Shown here: piece after piece, positions 32,949 to 44,904 of the stretch
How the letters are laid out: the number at the start of each line of letters is the position of its first letter
Position numbering within the stretch: the stretch's first letter is position 1
Source: Plantago ovata
Taxonomy: Eukaryota; Streptophyta; Magnoliopsida; Lamiales; Plantaginaceae
Direction: 5' to 3'
Assembly (NCBI GenBank): GCA_028274465.1
Contig: CM051455.1
Span: forward strand, 114,427,547-114,491,546
Length of the DNA: 64,000 nt
Translations under genes and position numbers: made by a program
The notes under the pieces: model-generated
Database searches by the model: none
Told to the model about the DNA's origin: nothing
What the model saw: the letters and a program-made list of their open reading frames with translations, nothing else

Positions 32949-34249
32949 GAAATTGTACGAAAAGAGATAGTTTGCTTTTTGACCGGAGGTACAATAGTTT
33001 CAGGCTAGAAATTGCAGAGAAAGGAAATGTGAGTTAAAGAATTTTGTCATTTCTCTAACTCCTTCTTTATATAGTGTCTATGGTGTGTGAGAAACTCAAT
33101 CGATTTGAGCTCTCAGCAAGGGTAAAACAGAGAAACACTGGAGATAGTGGAGCCTTTGCATTGAATGCGTAGTGGCCCACTAACTAAAACCGTCAGAGCC
33201 CTCTCTCTCTTTGTTTTGTTAGCCGTTAGATTAATAACTCCTTTAATCAATGGCCACGATTGAATTTCATGTCATGATTTATTGCGAGTTTATCTGTGCC
33301 AGCTTAACGTCACAAATTGATTTTACCGAGTAATAAGGGATAGATTGCTTGTTGAAATAGACAAGAATTTTTTCAGCGAGTTTGAATTAACAATCTAGAT
33401 ACTTGCTGAAAGTTCCCCCTTACTTAGATATCTCACATTTTCTAAGTTTAAAAGATATTTCTGATTTCCCGTACCAGTAAATTCTTTTTGCGCTTTGAGA
33501 CATCCTTTGGTAAAATCTGAGAGATGAGATTTTGCTCTTTTTCTGAATTCCCGTTTCAGAAAATTCCTTTGATACTTGAATACCTGTTTCAGTATCTTTT
33601 GATTGTCTAAGTACCCGTCTCAGCAATCCTTAAGTTCTTTCACTTACTGAGTTCCTGTCTCAGCAAGTGATCAAGTTTCCTAACAAATACCTGTTTTGAA
33701 GGAATTACTTGCTGAATGCCTGTTTCAGCAATCATGTTGTGACTTATCATTTCTTAGAAAAAATCAGTGAATTGGTCTTTTGGACAGGAATACTTTGGCT
33801 TGCTGAATACCTTGTTTCAGCATTCTGCCAAGTGTATCCTTTATTGAGGTAGTTCAATCAATCCAAGGTTATACCTTAGCATTGCGAACCTATTATCCGG
33901 TAGGGGCTTGGTAAAGATGTCAGCAAGCTGATCTTCAGTACCTACTTTCACAACCTCAATATCACCTTTTTCCACATGATCTCTAATGAAATGATGTCTA
34001 ATATCAATGTGCTTGGTCCTAGAGTGAAACTTAGGATTTTGCGTAATTGCAATAGCACTTGTATTATCACAAAAGATTGGTGTTTTCTTTGCAGAAATAC
34101 CATAATCTCTTAATTGTTGCTGAATCCATAGGATTTGAGCTGTGCAACAACCAGCTGCAATGTATTCAGATTCAGTAGATGAATTGGCGACACACGTTTG
34201 CTTCTTGCTGAACCATGATATTAATCTAGTACCCAAAAACTGACAAGTT
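31849..34249 (-). repeat. Array unit 4 (2,401 bp)
   Basis: This unit lacks the 12 bp duplication, like unit 1, but has the tgcattctg variant found otherwise only in unit 5. Confidence 0.95.
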
Positions 34250-35346
34250 CCAACAGCAGTTTCATCTCTAAGTTGCTGAGTGGTAACATCTGCAGCTGTT
34301 GTATACCTTTCTTGCTGGCTTGTGCTGACAACATTTGCAGTTGTTGTCTTCTTGGTTTTCTTACCAGCAATCTTAGGTGCATTCTGCTTGTAGAAAGATC
34401 TTCCCACATTGCACACAGATTTCTTGATTGGCAATGGGTTTCTTAGCTGAATCCTGAAATGTTCAAGAATATAGCATATCTTGATTCCATACATAACTGG
34501 AAAGGAAGGTGAGACCTTGTTGTCTTCTACCTTTACTTTAAACTTAGTAACACAATCAACAAGCCTGTTGAAAATGTACTTAGCCCAGTTAAGTTCCGAT
34601 TTATTTTCATAGATATGCATCAGCAATGGCCATCTTCTCAGGCCTACTTGGTCAATTCCTCCAACTTGGGAGTCAAGAACTTTAATCAGTAGCAGAGCTA
34701 CTAGACCAAGTGAATGGCAGAGATGCTTTCTCTTAACGTGCTTTGTCCAAGCCACGGGAGCTATCTCGCCTTTCTTCATTTTTGCATTTCTGACGTCACT
34801 GTAGAAAGTTTCAATTTCTTGGTCAGAAGCAGTGACGTCATCTTCAGTTCCAGTGGTTGGAATCTGAAAAATCTCCGCTAAATCAGTCCATTTCAGGACG
34901 ATTTGCGTGTTCTGAACTGTAGTAAAGATCACTTTTTCAGAGACTCCTTTACTATCAGTAAGTGACTGGATTTCTGCATTATTGTAGAATTCCATAGTAT
35001 CAATCATGCTCACTTGTTTAGTGCGAGCAGAGATAAAGTTCATGAGGCCTTGCTGCTTGATGAACTCAAGCGCCTCTTCATTTTGGTCATCAAGTTCTTG
35101 TTCATAAAAGTACCTAATGTACTTTTCTTTTGCAAATCCTCCCCATTGCATCAACATCTTACACTTTGTAGTGTCAAGATATGACGGAGGCATAGGTTTT
35201 ACAGTGATTCGGTCGTTTTTCAACACAACTTTCGCTGTGTCTTGGGTCAGAGAAGTCACCGGAGCAGTCACCGGAGCAATGCGTGTTTCAGCACTGTCAA
35301 CCTTTGACGATTTTGAGGACTTAGATGACTGTCTTTTGGGAACCAT
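33841..35346 (-). mobile_element. Chimeric env-like/RNase H frame, unit junction 4-5 (open, 501 codons)
   Basis: This third open copy of the fusion starts MVPKRQSSKSSKSSKVDSAE and includes APVTAPVT. The next unit to the right has no fusion, because its RNase H part is still attached to the full pol at 36256-39640. Confidence 0.85.
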
Positions 35347-36664
35347 TTCTTATATAGAGCAAGAAATTGTACGAAAAGAGATAGTTTGCTTTTTGACCGG
35401 AGGTACAATAGTTTCAGGCTAGAAATTGCAGAGAAAGGAAATGTGAGTTAAAGAATTTTGTCATTTCTCTAACTCCTTCTTTATATAGTGTCTCTGGTGT
35501 GTGAGAAACTCAATCGATTTGAGCTCTCAGCAAGGGTAAAACAGAGAAACACTGGAGATAGTGGAGCCTTTGCATTGAATGCGTAGTGGCCCACTAACTA
35601 AAACCGTCAGAGCCCTCTCTCTCTTTGTTTTGTTAGCCGTTAGATTAATAACTCCTTTTAATCAATGGCCACGATTGAATTTCATGTCATGATTTATTGC
35701 GAGTTTATCTGTGCCAGCTTAACGTCACAAATTGATTTTACCGAGTAATAAGGGATAGATTGCTTGCTGAAATAGACAAGAATTTTTTCAGCGAGTTTGA
35801 ATTAACAATCTAGATACTTGCTGAAAGTTCCCCCTTACTTAGATATCTCACATTTTCTAAGTTTAAAAGATATTTCTGATTTCCCGTATCAGTAAATTCT
35901 TTTTGCGCTTTGAGACATCCTTTGGTAAAATCTGAGAGATGAGATTTTCCTCTTTTTCTGAATTCCCGTTTCAGAAAATTCCTTTGATACTTGAATACCT
36001 GTTTCAGTATCTTTTGATTGTCTAAGTACCCGTCTCAGCAATCCTTAAGTTCTTTCACTTACTGAGTTCCTGTCTCAGCAAGTGATCAAGTTTCCTAACA
36101 AATACCTGTTTTGAAGGAATTACTTGCTGAATGCCTGTTTCAGCAATCATGTTGTGACTTATCATTTCTTAGAAAAAATCAGTGAATTGGTCTTTTGGAC
36201 AGGAATACTTTGGCTTGCTGAATACCTTGTTTCAGCATTCTGCCAAGTGTATCCTTTATTGAGGTAGTTCAATCAATCCAAGGTTATACCTTAGCATTGC
36301 GAACCTATTATCCGGTAGGGGCTTGGTAAAGATGTCAGCAAGCTGATCTTCAGTACCTACTTTCACAACCTCAATATCAGCTTTTTCCACATGATCTCTA
36401 ATGAAATGATGTCTAATATCAATGTGCTTGGTCCTAGAGTGAAACTTAGGATTTTGCGTAATTGCAATAGCACTTGTATTATCACAAAAGATTGGTGTTT
36501 TCTTTGTAGAAATACCATAATCTCTTAATTGTTGCTGAATCCATAGGATTTGAGCTGTGCAACAACCAGCTGCAATGTATTCAGATTCAGTAGATGAATT
36601 GGCGACACACGTTTGCTTCTTGCTGAACCATGATATTAATCTAGTACCCAAAAACTGAAAAGTT
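34250..36664 (-). repeat. Array unit 5 (2,415 bp)
   Basis: This unit joins the unduplicated pol on its right side. It has the 12 bp duplication and the tgcattctg variant shared with unit 4. Confidence 0.95.
35860..36240 (-). repeat. Pol/env-like spacer with a series of short stem-loops
   Basis: About seven degenerate copies of a hairpin motif, of the type TTGCTGAAACAGGCATTCAGCAA, lie 35-90 bp apart (about 36213, 36125, 36062, 36020, 35991, 35955 and 35877). The loop keeps ACAGG or ACGGG while stems vary with pairing kept, for example TTGCTGAA/TTCAGCAA and TTTCTGAA/TTCAGAAA. The whole spacer is repeated in each array unit and occurs in element B at 54605-54970. Confidence 0.7.
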
Positions 36665-39640
36665 CCAGAGGTACTTTTTCTATCAAGAGTTGATCCACCA
36701 TGATCAGCATCAGAATAGCCAACCAATTCAAGTCCAGAATCTTTTGGATACCATAATCCAACATTGACTGTACCTTTAACATATTTCAGTATTTTAATTG
36801 CCTTTTTGTAGTGTGATTCTCTTGGATCCGATTGGAATCTTGCACACACACAAACAACATACTGAATGTCAGGTCTACTTGCTGTTAAATACAACAAGGA
36901 ACCAATGAGCTTCCTATACTTGTGTTCTTCAACACTTTTGTCCTCTTTAGTATAGCCCAATTTGGTACCAACACTCATAGGGATCTTTTCAGGTTTTTCA
37001 TCCTCTTTGATCCTAAACTTTATGAGCATTTCTTTCGCATACTTTGCTTGATTTATGAATATTCCATCTTTGAGTTGCTTGACTTGCAACCCTAGGAAAT
37101 AATTCAATTTTCCCATCATACTCATTTCAAATTTATTTGTCATGAGTTTGGCAAAATCATCACAAAGTTGCTTGTCCTTAGATTCAAAAATTATGTCATC
37201 CACATAAATTTGAACTAAGATTAATTTACCATCATGGTTCATGGTAAAAAGAGTTTTGTCAACTTCACCTTTCTTGAAACCATTTTCCAGCAAGAATTTA
37301 GCTAATGTATCATACCATGCTCTTGGTGCTTGCTTTAGACCATATACAGCTTTCTGAAGCTTATATACCATCTTGGTTTCTGAGGGAAGTTCAAAGCCAG
37401 GGGTTGTTCTAGGTAGACTTCTTCAGCAAGTTCACCATTTAAGAATGCACTCTTAACATCCATTTGGTAAACAATGAAGTCATTGTGAGCAGCAAAGGCC
37501 AAGAAAGCCTAATTGCATCCAATCATGCAACTGGAGCGTAAGACTCATCATAGTCCAATCCTTCAGTCTGACAGTAACCTTGAGCAGCTAAGCGTGCTTT
37601 GTTTCTTGTTACTTCACCAGACTCGCTCAGCTTGTTTCTGAACACCCACTTTGTACCAATAGCTTTCTTATTTTCAGCAAGTGGCACAAGTTTCCAGACT
37701 TTGTTTCTTTCAAATTGATCCAATTCTTCTTGCATTGCCTTTATCCATTCAGAATGCTTCAAAGCTTCTTCTATGGTTTTAGGTTCAATTTCTGAAACAA
37801 AGCAAGAGAATAAGGATTCTACTTCTACGACAGTTGCTTCTTCAGCAAATCCTTGAGTAGCTTTGGATCTAGTCACTTGGCGTTTATTAATATCGCCAAT
37901 CATATCCGTAGAGGGATGATCTCTAATCCATTTATTAACAGGTTTCCTGTTTGTTGGATCAGGATACGTTTGCTCATCAGCATGTGACTCTTCAGTATGT
38001 ACTTGTTCAGTACTACTGGGAATTTGTGTCTCTACTGAGATTTGATCGTCAGCAACTGCTTGCTCAGCATTGCTGGGTTGAGGTACTTCATCAGCAGGCA
38101 CTGGAGATTGCGTAATTTCAGCAACTTCCGGAGCAACCGCATCTTTTGCTGGAAATTCTTTGTCGTGAACTATATTTATCTTGTCATGACTCGGGGGAGG
38201 AGAATCATTGTCAGAATCATCATTTAGTTCAATTGACTTGATTTTCCTAGCATCAGATTCAGTTCTTTGCTCATGTATGATTAGCTTTTTCATACATTCT
38301 GATATTTCTTCTTCAGCAGGCACACCTTGTGTCTTTTCATAGAATACAACATGCACAGATTCTTCAATCTTTTGTGCCTTTTTGTTGTAAGCTCTGTAAG
38401 CTTTACTATGCAAGGAGTAGCCAAGAAATATCACTTCGTCTGCCTTTGGTTGAAATGTTCTTAGGTATTCTCTACCATTGTTAAGAACGAAACACTTGCA
38501 ACCAAATACTCTTAGATGAGTGATGTTAGGAGGTCTTCCAACAAACAATTCATAAGGAGTTTTGTTGTATTCCTTAGTAATCAAACATCTATTCTGAGTA
38601 TAGCAGGCGGTATTAATCGCTTCAACCCAGTAAGCCTCACTTATCTCAGTGTCAGCAAGCATTGTTCTTGCGGCTTCTTTCAGGGTACGATTCTTCCGTT
38701 CAGCAACACCATTTTGCTGTGGTGTCCTTACTGAGGATAACTGATGTTGAATACCTTTGGAGGTACAATATTCAGTTATGTACTGGTTTACAAACTCAGT
38801 ACCATGGTCTGTCCTTATGACTCTTACCTTGTCATTTTTCATGACTTCAAGCTTATTCAGCAAGTTAGGTATTTCAGTCTTGGTTTCAGATTTGTGCTTG
38901 ATGAATACTGCCCAAGTGAATCTTGAATAGTCATCTACCACGACTAGACCATACTTCTTACCAGCATAGCTTGTTGAAGAAGATTCAAACAAGTCCATGT
39001 GTAAGAGTTGTAAAGGTTTTGTAGTTGACGGTACTGCCTTGTTCTTGAAAGAAGATTTGGTTTGCTTTCCTTGCTGACATGCATTGCAAACACCATCCTT
39101 CTTAAAAGTAACCCTAGGTAATCCAACTACAAGTGCCTTTTTAGACAGCTTATTCAGCGTCTTGAAGTTTAGATGACTTGTTCGTTTATGCCATAACCAT
39201 GCTTTTTCAGCAAGGCAATCATGATCTGAGACAAGGCATTTTTCAATGTTTGCTGAAGACCAATCAACGGTGTACAAGCCTCCTGATCTTCTTGCAATCA
39301 TTATAACCTTTTTAGTCTCAAAATCTACAAGTTTACATTCATCACTTTTAATTTCGATGAAGTATCCTTTGTCAGCAAATTGACTCATGCTGAAAAGGTT
39401 AAACTTAAGATTTTTGACATAAAGAACTCCAGAAATGGTTATGCATCCCAACTTCACATCACCATAGCCTTTTGTAGATCCGGAGCCTCCACCAGCAAAC
39501 CTTATTGTTGGACCTTTAGACCATCGTCTATAGTTTATAAGGTTATTCTTGTTGCCCATCATGTGCTTTCCACAACCACTATCAAAGTGCCAGATTGCAT
39601 CGTTTGTCTCCGTGGCTGCAGTCTGCACAATCAAGAGCAA
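36256..39640 (-). mobile_element. Element A pol: protease, integrase, reverse transcriptase, RNase H
   Basis: The domain order is that of Ty1/copia. Protease has IWHFDSGCGKHM. Integrase has the zinc-binding AWLWHKRTSHLNFKTL and CNACQQGKQT, then LVVVDDYSRFTWAVF, RTDHGTEF and QQNGVAERKNRT. Reverse transcriptase has [27 protein letters not shown] and the catalytic [11 protein letters not shown]. RNase H has [19 protein letters not shown] and SSTESEYIAAGCC. The last 130 codons are the source of the tandem array. An acidic, Ser/Glu-rich linker lies between integrase and reverse transcriptase. It is nearly whole, with one or two breaks. Confidence 0.93.
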
Positions 39641-39645
39641 TCAAG

Positions 39646-41372
39646 TTAATTATCCAATGATGGATGTCCATTAACATGTTCAAGAATGCGTCCAGTGGAA
39701 ACCCAAGTCTGAAGTTTTTCAACTTTGACTTGTTTTCTACTTGCTGAGGAACTAGGAGGTTTTGAGCTGAAAGACTTTTGACTCGTGCTGGTCAAATCCA
39801 CTTTCTGATGTGGTGTCTTGCTCTGTTGACCTTTTTGCTGAACATACTTTTCAGTAAGTTCTTTTCTAGCAAGGTTCCTTCTAGTCCTAGCATTGGGAGT
39901 CTTTTCAGAACTCTTAGGCTTGGTTTTCTTCATCTCTTTGAAGTATCTTTGCTGACTTTGCTTATACTCATGAAAGAGTTGACTTTGCTTGGTTTTGAAA
40001 CCGAGTCCGCTCTTTGGAGAATGCTGAGCTTTAGCTTTAGCAACCTTACTTGATTCAGGTTTGTCAGCAAAGGACTTCTGATTACTTTTGGTAATCTTGC
40101 CTTTAGACTTAACAACTTGCTTTTCAGCAATTTGTTTGGCGGAATGCTTCACGACATTCTTTTCCTTTCCAGTTTGCTTCTCAGCAACCTGTTTTCCTTT
40201 TAAAGTCTTGTTACTTTGAGTAGCAACAGCGGGCTTTATGGTCATAGGTACTTGATTGCATGTTTCAGCAACCTTAGTTTGACCAAACTGATAGATTGCT
40301 GGTGGACTACTATCAGTAGCACGTACAAAGGAGATAGGTGATTTATCTTTTCTGAAGATTTCTACGTTATCACCTTCACACGTTGCTCCTAAACCTTCTT
40401 TCTGAGATGGATCTCTCAAATAAGAGTTTAGTTCAGTCAGCGTATTACTTGCTTCCACATAGGATTTGAAATTGATTTTCATCTTTTTCATTTCTTGGAT
40501 TTCAGCAAGTAACTTTAGAATTGAGGACTGATACTCTTCTAATTCTAATGCCATTTGAGAATTTTTCTCAGCAGCCTCAGCAATCAACTTCTTAAGACGC
40601 CTTATTTCAGCATCCTTTTCTTCTGTCTCTTCCTTCAGCAAAACGTACTTTTCAGTAGTTTGCTTGGTCAGAGTTTCAGCAAGTTGAAGTTTCTCTTGCT
40701 GTTTGCTGAGAGTTTTCTCAAATCTTTCGATTTCTCCTTGAATCTTGTCAAGGTCAATCTCGTCTTCACTTTCTGAATCTGAGTCAGAGGTAGAATTATT
40801 TACCTGACCGACCATGAGGCAGAATTCGTAGTTCGACACATCTGGATAAGCTTCCATAGCTATTCCACACACTTCTTTGCCAATCTCCACGTCTAGAGTG
40901 GCTTCTTCATCGTCGGTGTCTGAACTTTCATCCTCACTGTCTTCGGAGCTTGTCTCAATGCACAATGCATCGATTTTTGCTTGAAGCTTCTTCTTTTCTT
41001 CAGCAATGAAAGCTCTTTTGAACTTTTTCTTCTTTTCAGCAGATTTGCCTTTCAGCACAGGGCAATTAGCTTTGAAGTGTCCAGGCTTTTTGCAGTAAAA
41101 ACATAGATCATTTCCAACTGCTGGTTCTTCTGATGATGTAGCTTGCTGAGCTTGCTTGTTCAGCGAGCTAGTATCATTCTTGTACTTATGGTAGTTATTA
41201 CCAAGATGCTTTTTCAGCTTCTCTTTGCTTTTCGCCTTTCAAGTTCCTTACTGATGAATTTCTTCATGTTTTTAACAACTAAAGCATTTTCATCAGCAGG
41301 CTCTTTATCATTCTTCTTTTCAGAAGATGACGGCTTTGCAGCAAGAGCAATGTTTTGCGATTTTTCAGCAAA
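39646..41372 (-). mobile_element. Element A gag, C-terminal part
   Basis: This part of gag has a zinc-knuckle region (CFYCKKPGHFK at about 41100) and then a long extension. The extension has an acidic patch (SSEDSEDESSDTDDEE), a coiled-coil stretch (IERFEKTLSKQQEKLQLAET onward) and a Lys-rich tail (AEKQTGKEKNVVKHSAKQIA). Long gag extensions with coiled coil are typical of the SIRE lineage. It is separated from the N-terminal part by the solo LTR at 41378-44113. Confidence 0.85.
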
Positions 41373-41377
41373 CACAT

Positions 41378-44113
41378 TGTAACGGTACCGGTTTTGAAAA
41401 CAAAAAATAATTTCTTGAAAAGAAGATCAAAATAACTTTAATAGCAACGGTCGGCAATTAATGCCAAAATAATCTTTGACGCTAACAGAAATGAACAATA
41501 ACCAACGACGACTCAAGTTCAAAAGAAAGACGAATGAAGACAGTAACAATTTATCTCCTTATTTTACAAAAGAAACCCAAGACACCCCAGACCCTTCTCT
41601 CAGTCGCTGGCATCCTAGTCACGCACATCCTCAGCAGCATCTGGAAGGAAGGAATTTTGAAACAAAGGAGTGTGAGATAAAGGATCTCAGTGAGGTTCTA
41701 AGTTGAAACGGAAAGTAAACGGTTTTGAAATCAAAATCCTTTTCAGAAAACAAACAAACAGAACAGGTCACATATAACAGAATATCAGAACAGATAGGTT
41801 GTAGACCGTTGGTGCAGCCCGCCTTATTGCTCCTACTCCCAGAATGCCCTTATAACTCCCTCCAGAGGGTGCACAACTCCGGACAGAAACAGAAACCCCC
41901 GTGTACTTTGGGGAAACAGATCCTACGACCCTAATAGACCTCAGCGACTTCTGCCTCGCGTCTAAGAGGGAATAGACTAGGCCACGATCAAGCAAACCCG
42001 ATAGTCCTCTACTACCCAAGCCTACCTAACCATAACCTAATCGACCGGTCACACAGAAACAGAACAGATACAGAACAACAGATACAGATAATTAACACCG
42101 AGAGGTGTTCCTGCAGAAAGGTTAGTCCAGCACAGAGTAGCAATAAACGGAAAAGTAAATAGTCATACTTAGGACTTATACTTTTACGCGGAAGCATACA
42201 ATATACAGTAGATAGTAATAGACACAAACAGTCACATAGCCTTCCAGTTTTTCGCAAATAATAGGTTTAGGGGTGAACACTCACCTTAGCTTACGAGCAA
42301 ACGACCTTCAACAAGAAATGAGCTTACGGGTTTACGGACAACGGAGAACCTAACAAGAAAGTACTAAACATACTGTAGAAGTCGAACGGACGGAAGAAAA
42401 GGTTTGAAAAAGAAATGGTAAAGACGGGGTTCGAACTCGGGACCTCTAAGTTAGTCAAGCAAGAACCTAACCAACTAGGCTAGCAAGTCAAGTCAATACT
42501 AACTTACAAAACAGGAACTAAGCTGAAACATTTTCGGAAACTCTTTCAGTTTTCAAACTTCGGAAATTACCAAAATACCCTCAGTGGTAAATTTCAAAAT
42601 ATCCTTTTCAAAATCAGAAAGTTCAAACCACAACCAGAAGTTTGCAAACGTACTTATCAGTCCTCACAGAATAAAATGGTTTCCGAGAATAGCTTTCTGT
42701 CAGTCAACTACGGTCAAAGGTAAAATTGCAAAAAGGTCCTTTATGTTTCCAGCAATCTCAAAAAGGTATCCCCAGGTTCTAGTTAATACCAATCAGTCCC
42801 CAAGTTTCTCAAATAAAATCACCAAGGTCAAGTCCGTCAATACACGAGGTCAAACTGTCCAAATTCGGTCAACAGTCAGTCCACAAACACCAACATACCC
42901 AATCCAGTACTACCCTAAGTCCGAGTTCGAGGTTGGAAACGGGGTCAGAACATAGCAGGGGCAAAACGGTCATAAAGGAAAAAAAAATAAAGAAAACGAA
43001 AATGAAGAACTGGATCAGTCAGATACCTTCAAACGAACTGGAAAAGGTGAACTGCGATTCAAACGGAAACAAAAGAATTAAAAAAAAATCAGATTTAATT
43101 CTTTGAATCTACGAACTCCAAAATAGGATTGGACCAACACTTACCGAAGTTTAGATTTGGACAGAAACGGGACGGAGAAGGTTAGAGCAACCGAACAAAT
43201 TGAACCGGAATCAAACTGCATATCAATGAAACATCGAAATCAAAGTCGAGATTTGGTTTCAATCGAACGAAACCAGAGAAGTACGAATAACTTACCGGGC
43301 AGAATGAGACGGGATCGGAACAGATCAGTACTAACCGGAGCCGGATCGGAGCGAATCGGCGGCGTGACTGAAACGAACGGAGCCGGTGGATCGGTACAGA
43401 TCGGCGTGCGGCAGAGGCGATTCGATCGATGGAAACGGCGCGGGACGGGACAGAAGAACGACGACGGCGGCGGACAGACAGAAGCGAGCGGCGGCAAGGC
43501 GAAACGCGGCGGAGGCGGCGCGCGTATCGGAGGCCGAACGTCGCGGCGGCGCGGTCAAACGACGCGGCTGGGACGGACCGGAACGGCGGCGGTTTGATCG
43601 GGGAAGACGGAGCAGCAGCCGCAATCTTCTTCTTTCTCCTTTTCTCTCTTCTCTTCTCTCTTTCTTTCTTTCTTTCTTTCTCTCTTTCTCTCTTTTCCGG
43701 TTTGAACGAACGGCTGAATGAGGAGATGGGAGATGGCAATGATGATGGACGGAATGAAGAAATGATGAAGATGAGTTGATGGTGGTTGCCGATCAAGGAA
43801 GTAGAGAAGAAGCAGTTTTTCCTTTTCTCAGATAGTGGTGGCGTGGAGATGAGTGAGAAGGAGGAAGGAGATGAAGGTTTAGGGTTAGGGTTGTAAAGAT
43901 GGATCAGGCTTTGAGTAATGGGCCACGAATGGGCCAAAAGATGGGCATGGATCAGATTGTTAAAAGGTCCAAAACGATACGAGACGAACTAACTCTAAAG
44001 TCGAATTCGATTGCGCGGAAAGAAATTAAATAATTACCAAATAAAATAAATTATTCAGGTAATTAATTAATTAAAAAAAAATTAAAATTAAGTAGAAAAT
44101 ACGGGATGTTACA
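41378..44113 (-). mobile_element. Solo LTR of a second family inside element A gag
   Basis: The insert is flanked by CACAT at 41373-41377 and 44114-44118, and elements B and C show the uninterrupted site. It starts TGTAACATCCCG on the minus strand and ends GGTACCGTTACA, giving 2,736 bp with TGTAAC/GTTACA ends and no internal domains. Start sequence and length fit Tekay/Del-type chromovirus LTRs, though this is inference. A very GC-rich block lies at 43300-43620. The frames there, such as the 251-codon one at 43182-43937, are low in complexity and I do not call them genes. Confidence 0.88.
42427..42485 (-). other. tRNA-like A-box and B-box pair inside the solo LTR
   Basis: On the minus strand TAGCCTAGTTGG (A-box-like, 42471-42482) is followed by GAGTTCGAACCCC (B-box-like, around 42427-42438) at tRNA-like spacing. 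The anticodon stem does not pair well, so this is not a functional tRNA gene. It may be a tRNA-derived relic or chance. Confidence 0.4.
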
Positions 44114-44118
44114 CACAT

Positions 44119-44806
44119 TTTCTCTTTGCTTTGTCTCATAATTGACAGTAGCAAGATGAGAGAACAACTCAGTTGGTGTAATGTCAGGCATTCCTTGATT
44201 ATAATAGAAATTCTGAGTATGGATCCATTCTTGATTCAAACTTCTGATGATAGTTTTCACTTTCTCAGAATCTGAATAAAGATTTCCAACACCCAGCGCT
44301 GCCATTTCACTAACAAGAGTTGTGAATCTGAAGTCCAAGTCTTCCAGTGACTCGTTAGCACCTTGCTTAAAGTTTTGAAACTTCAGCTTAAGTACTTCAA
44401 ATTTGTTTTCCTTGGTCTTGTCAGATCCAGCACAAAGATCTTGAACCATTTTCCAAGCCTCCTTAGCAGTCTTAGCACCCCACAGTTTGCACTGTATGGT
44501 ATCCGGAGTTGATCTGATGATGATATTTCTTGCTTGGCCATCAAGACGGAATCTCTTAGCTTCGTCAGAAGTCCATTCCTCTCTTGGTTTTGGCACAACC
44601 GTATCTGATGGTTCGCCTTGGATGGTTTCCTTTCCAGCTTCAGTGGTTCTATGAGGGAAACTCCTTTCAACCTTGGTGATCTTGATAGGTCCATCATTAA
44701 TGACGGTGACCATCTCATCACTAATGGCCTCAAGATGTAGCATCATGTTGTTTCGCCATTTCTCGTAATTTTCCAGCTTCAGCAAGGGAGCATCTCCTAA
44801 AGACAT
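44119..44806 (-). mobile_element. Element A gag, N-terminal part
   Basis: It begins MSLGDAPLLKLENYEKWRNN and continues through the copia gag (UBN2-type) pattern: QCKLWGAKTAKEAWKMVQDL, LKLKFQNFKQGANESLEDLD and FYYNQGMPDITPTELFSHL. The start is 99 bases from the primer site on the minus strand and is shared with element B (48781). Gag forms the cytoplasmic particle. The frame is cut by the solo LTR at 44113. Confidence 0.9.
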
Positions 44807-44904
44807 CCTGTCAGCAAAGCACTACCAAACTGATCAAGTGAGAGTGATTTACGAAAAGCACTTAAGGGGATCTGGGTTCAGTGCAGAAGGCTAAAGAACC
44901 TCCT

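Larger units (their letters stand above)
24620..36664 (-). repeat. Tandem array, five units of about 2.41 kb, spanning RNase H-spacer-env-like N-part
   Basis: Five head-to-tail units start at 24620, 27023, 29435, 31849 and 34250 (lengths 2403, 2412, 2414, 2401 and 2415 bp). Each holds, on the minus strand, the C-terminal 130 codons of RNase H, the 0.9 kb spacer and about 370 codons of the env-like frame. The four internal junctions are identical and join env-like ...DETAVG to RNase H ...TCQFLGTRL at a shared TCCA. The outer edges lead into unduplicated pol on the right and unduplicated env-like sequence on the left, so the array arose within a single element. Confidence 0.97.

Noticed and set aside
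24334-36664. Cluster of tandem host genes
   Set aside because: The unit contains copia RNase H motifs and spacer of element A, and both array edges continue into the single-copy parts of the same element.
24620-36664. CRISPR-like or classical satellite array
   Set aside because: Units are 2.4 kb, coding, direct and without spacers, and there are only five of them within one retroelement.
42427-42485. Functional tRNA gene
   Set aside because: A- and B-box-like sequences are present but the anticodon stem does not pair and no good acceptor stem was found.
43182-43937. 251-codon frame on the minus strand with Arg/Ser/Pro-rich sequence
   Set aside because: It lies inside a solo LTR, is low in complexity, overlaps several equally open frames in a GC-rich block and shows no known domain.
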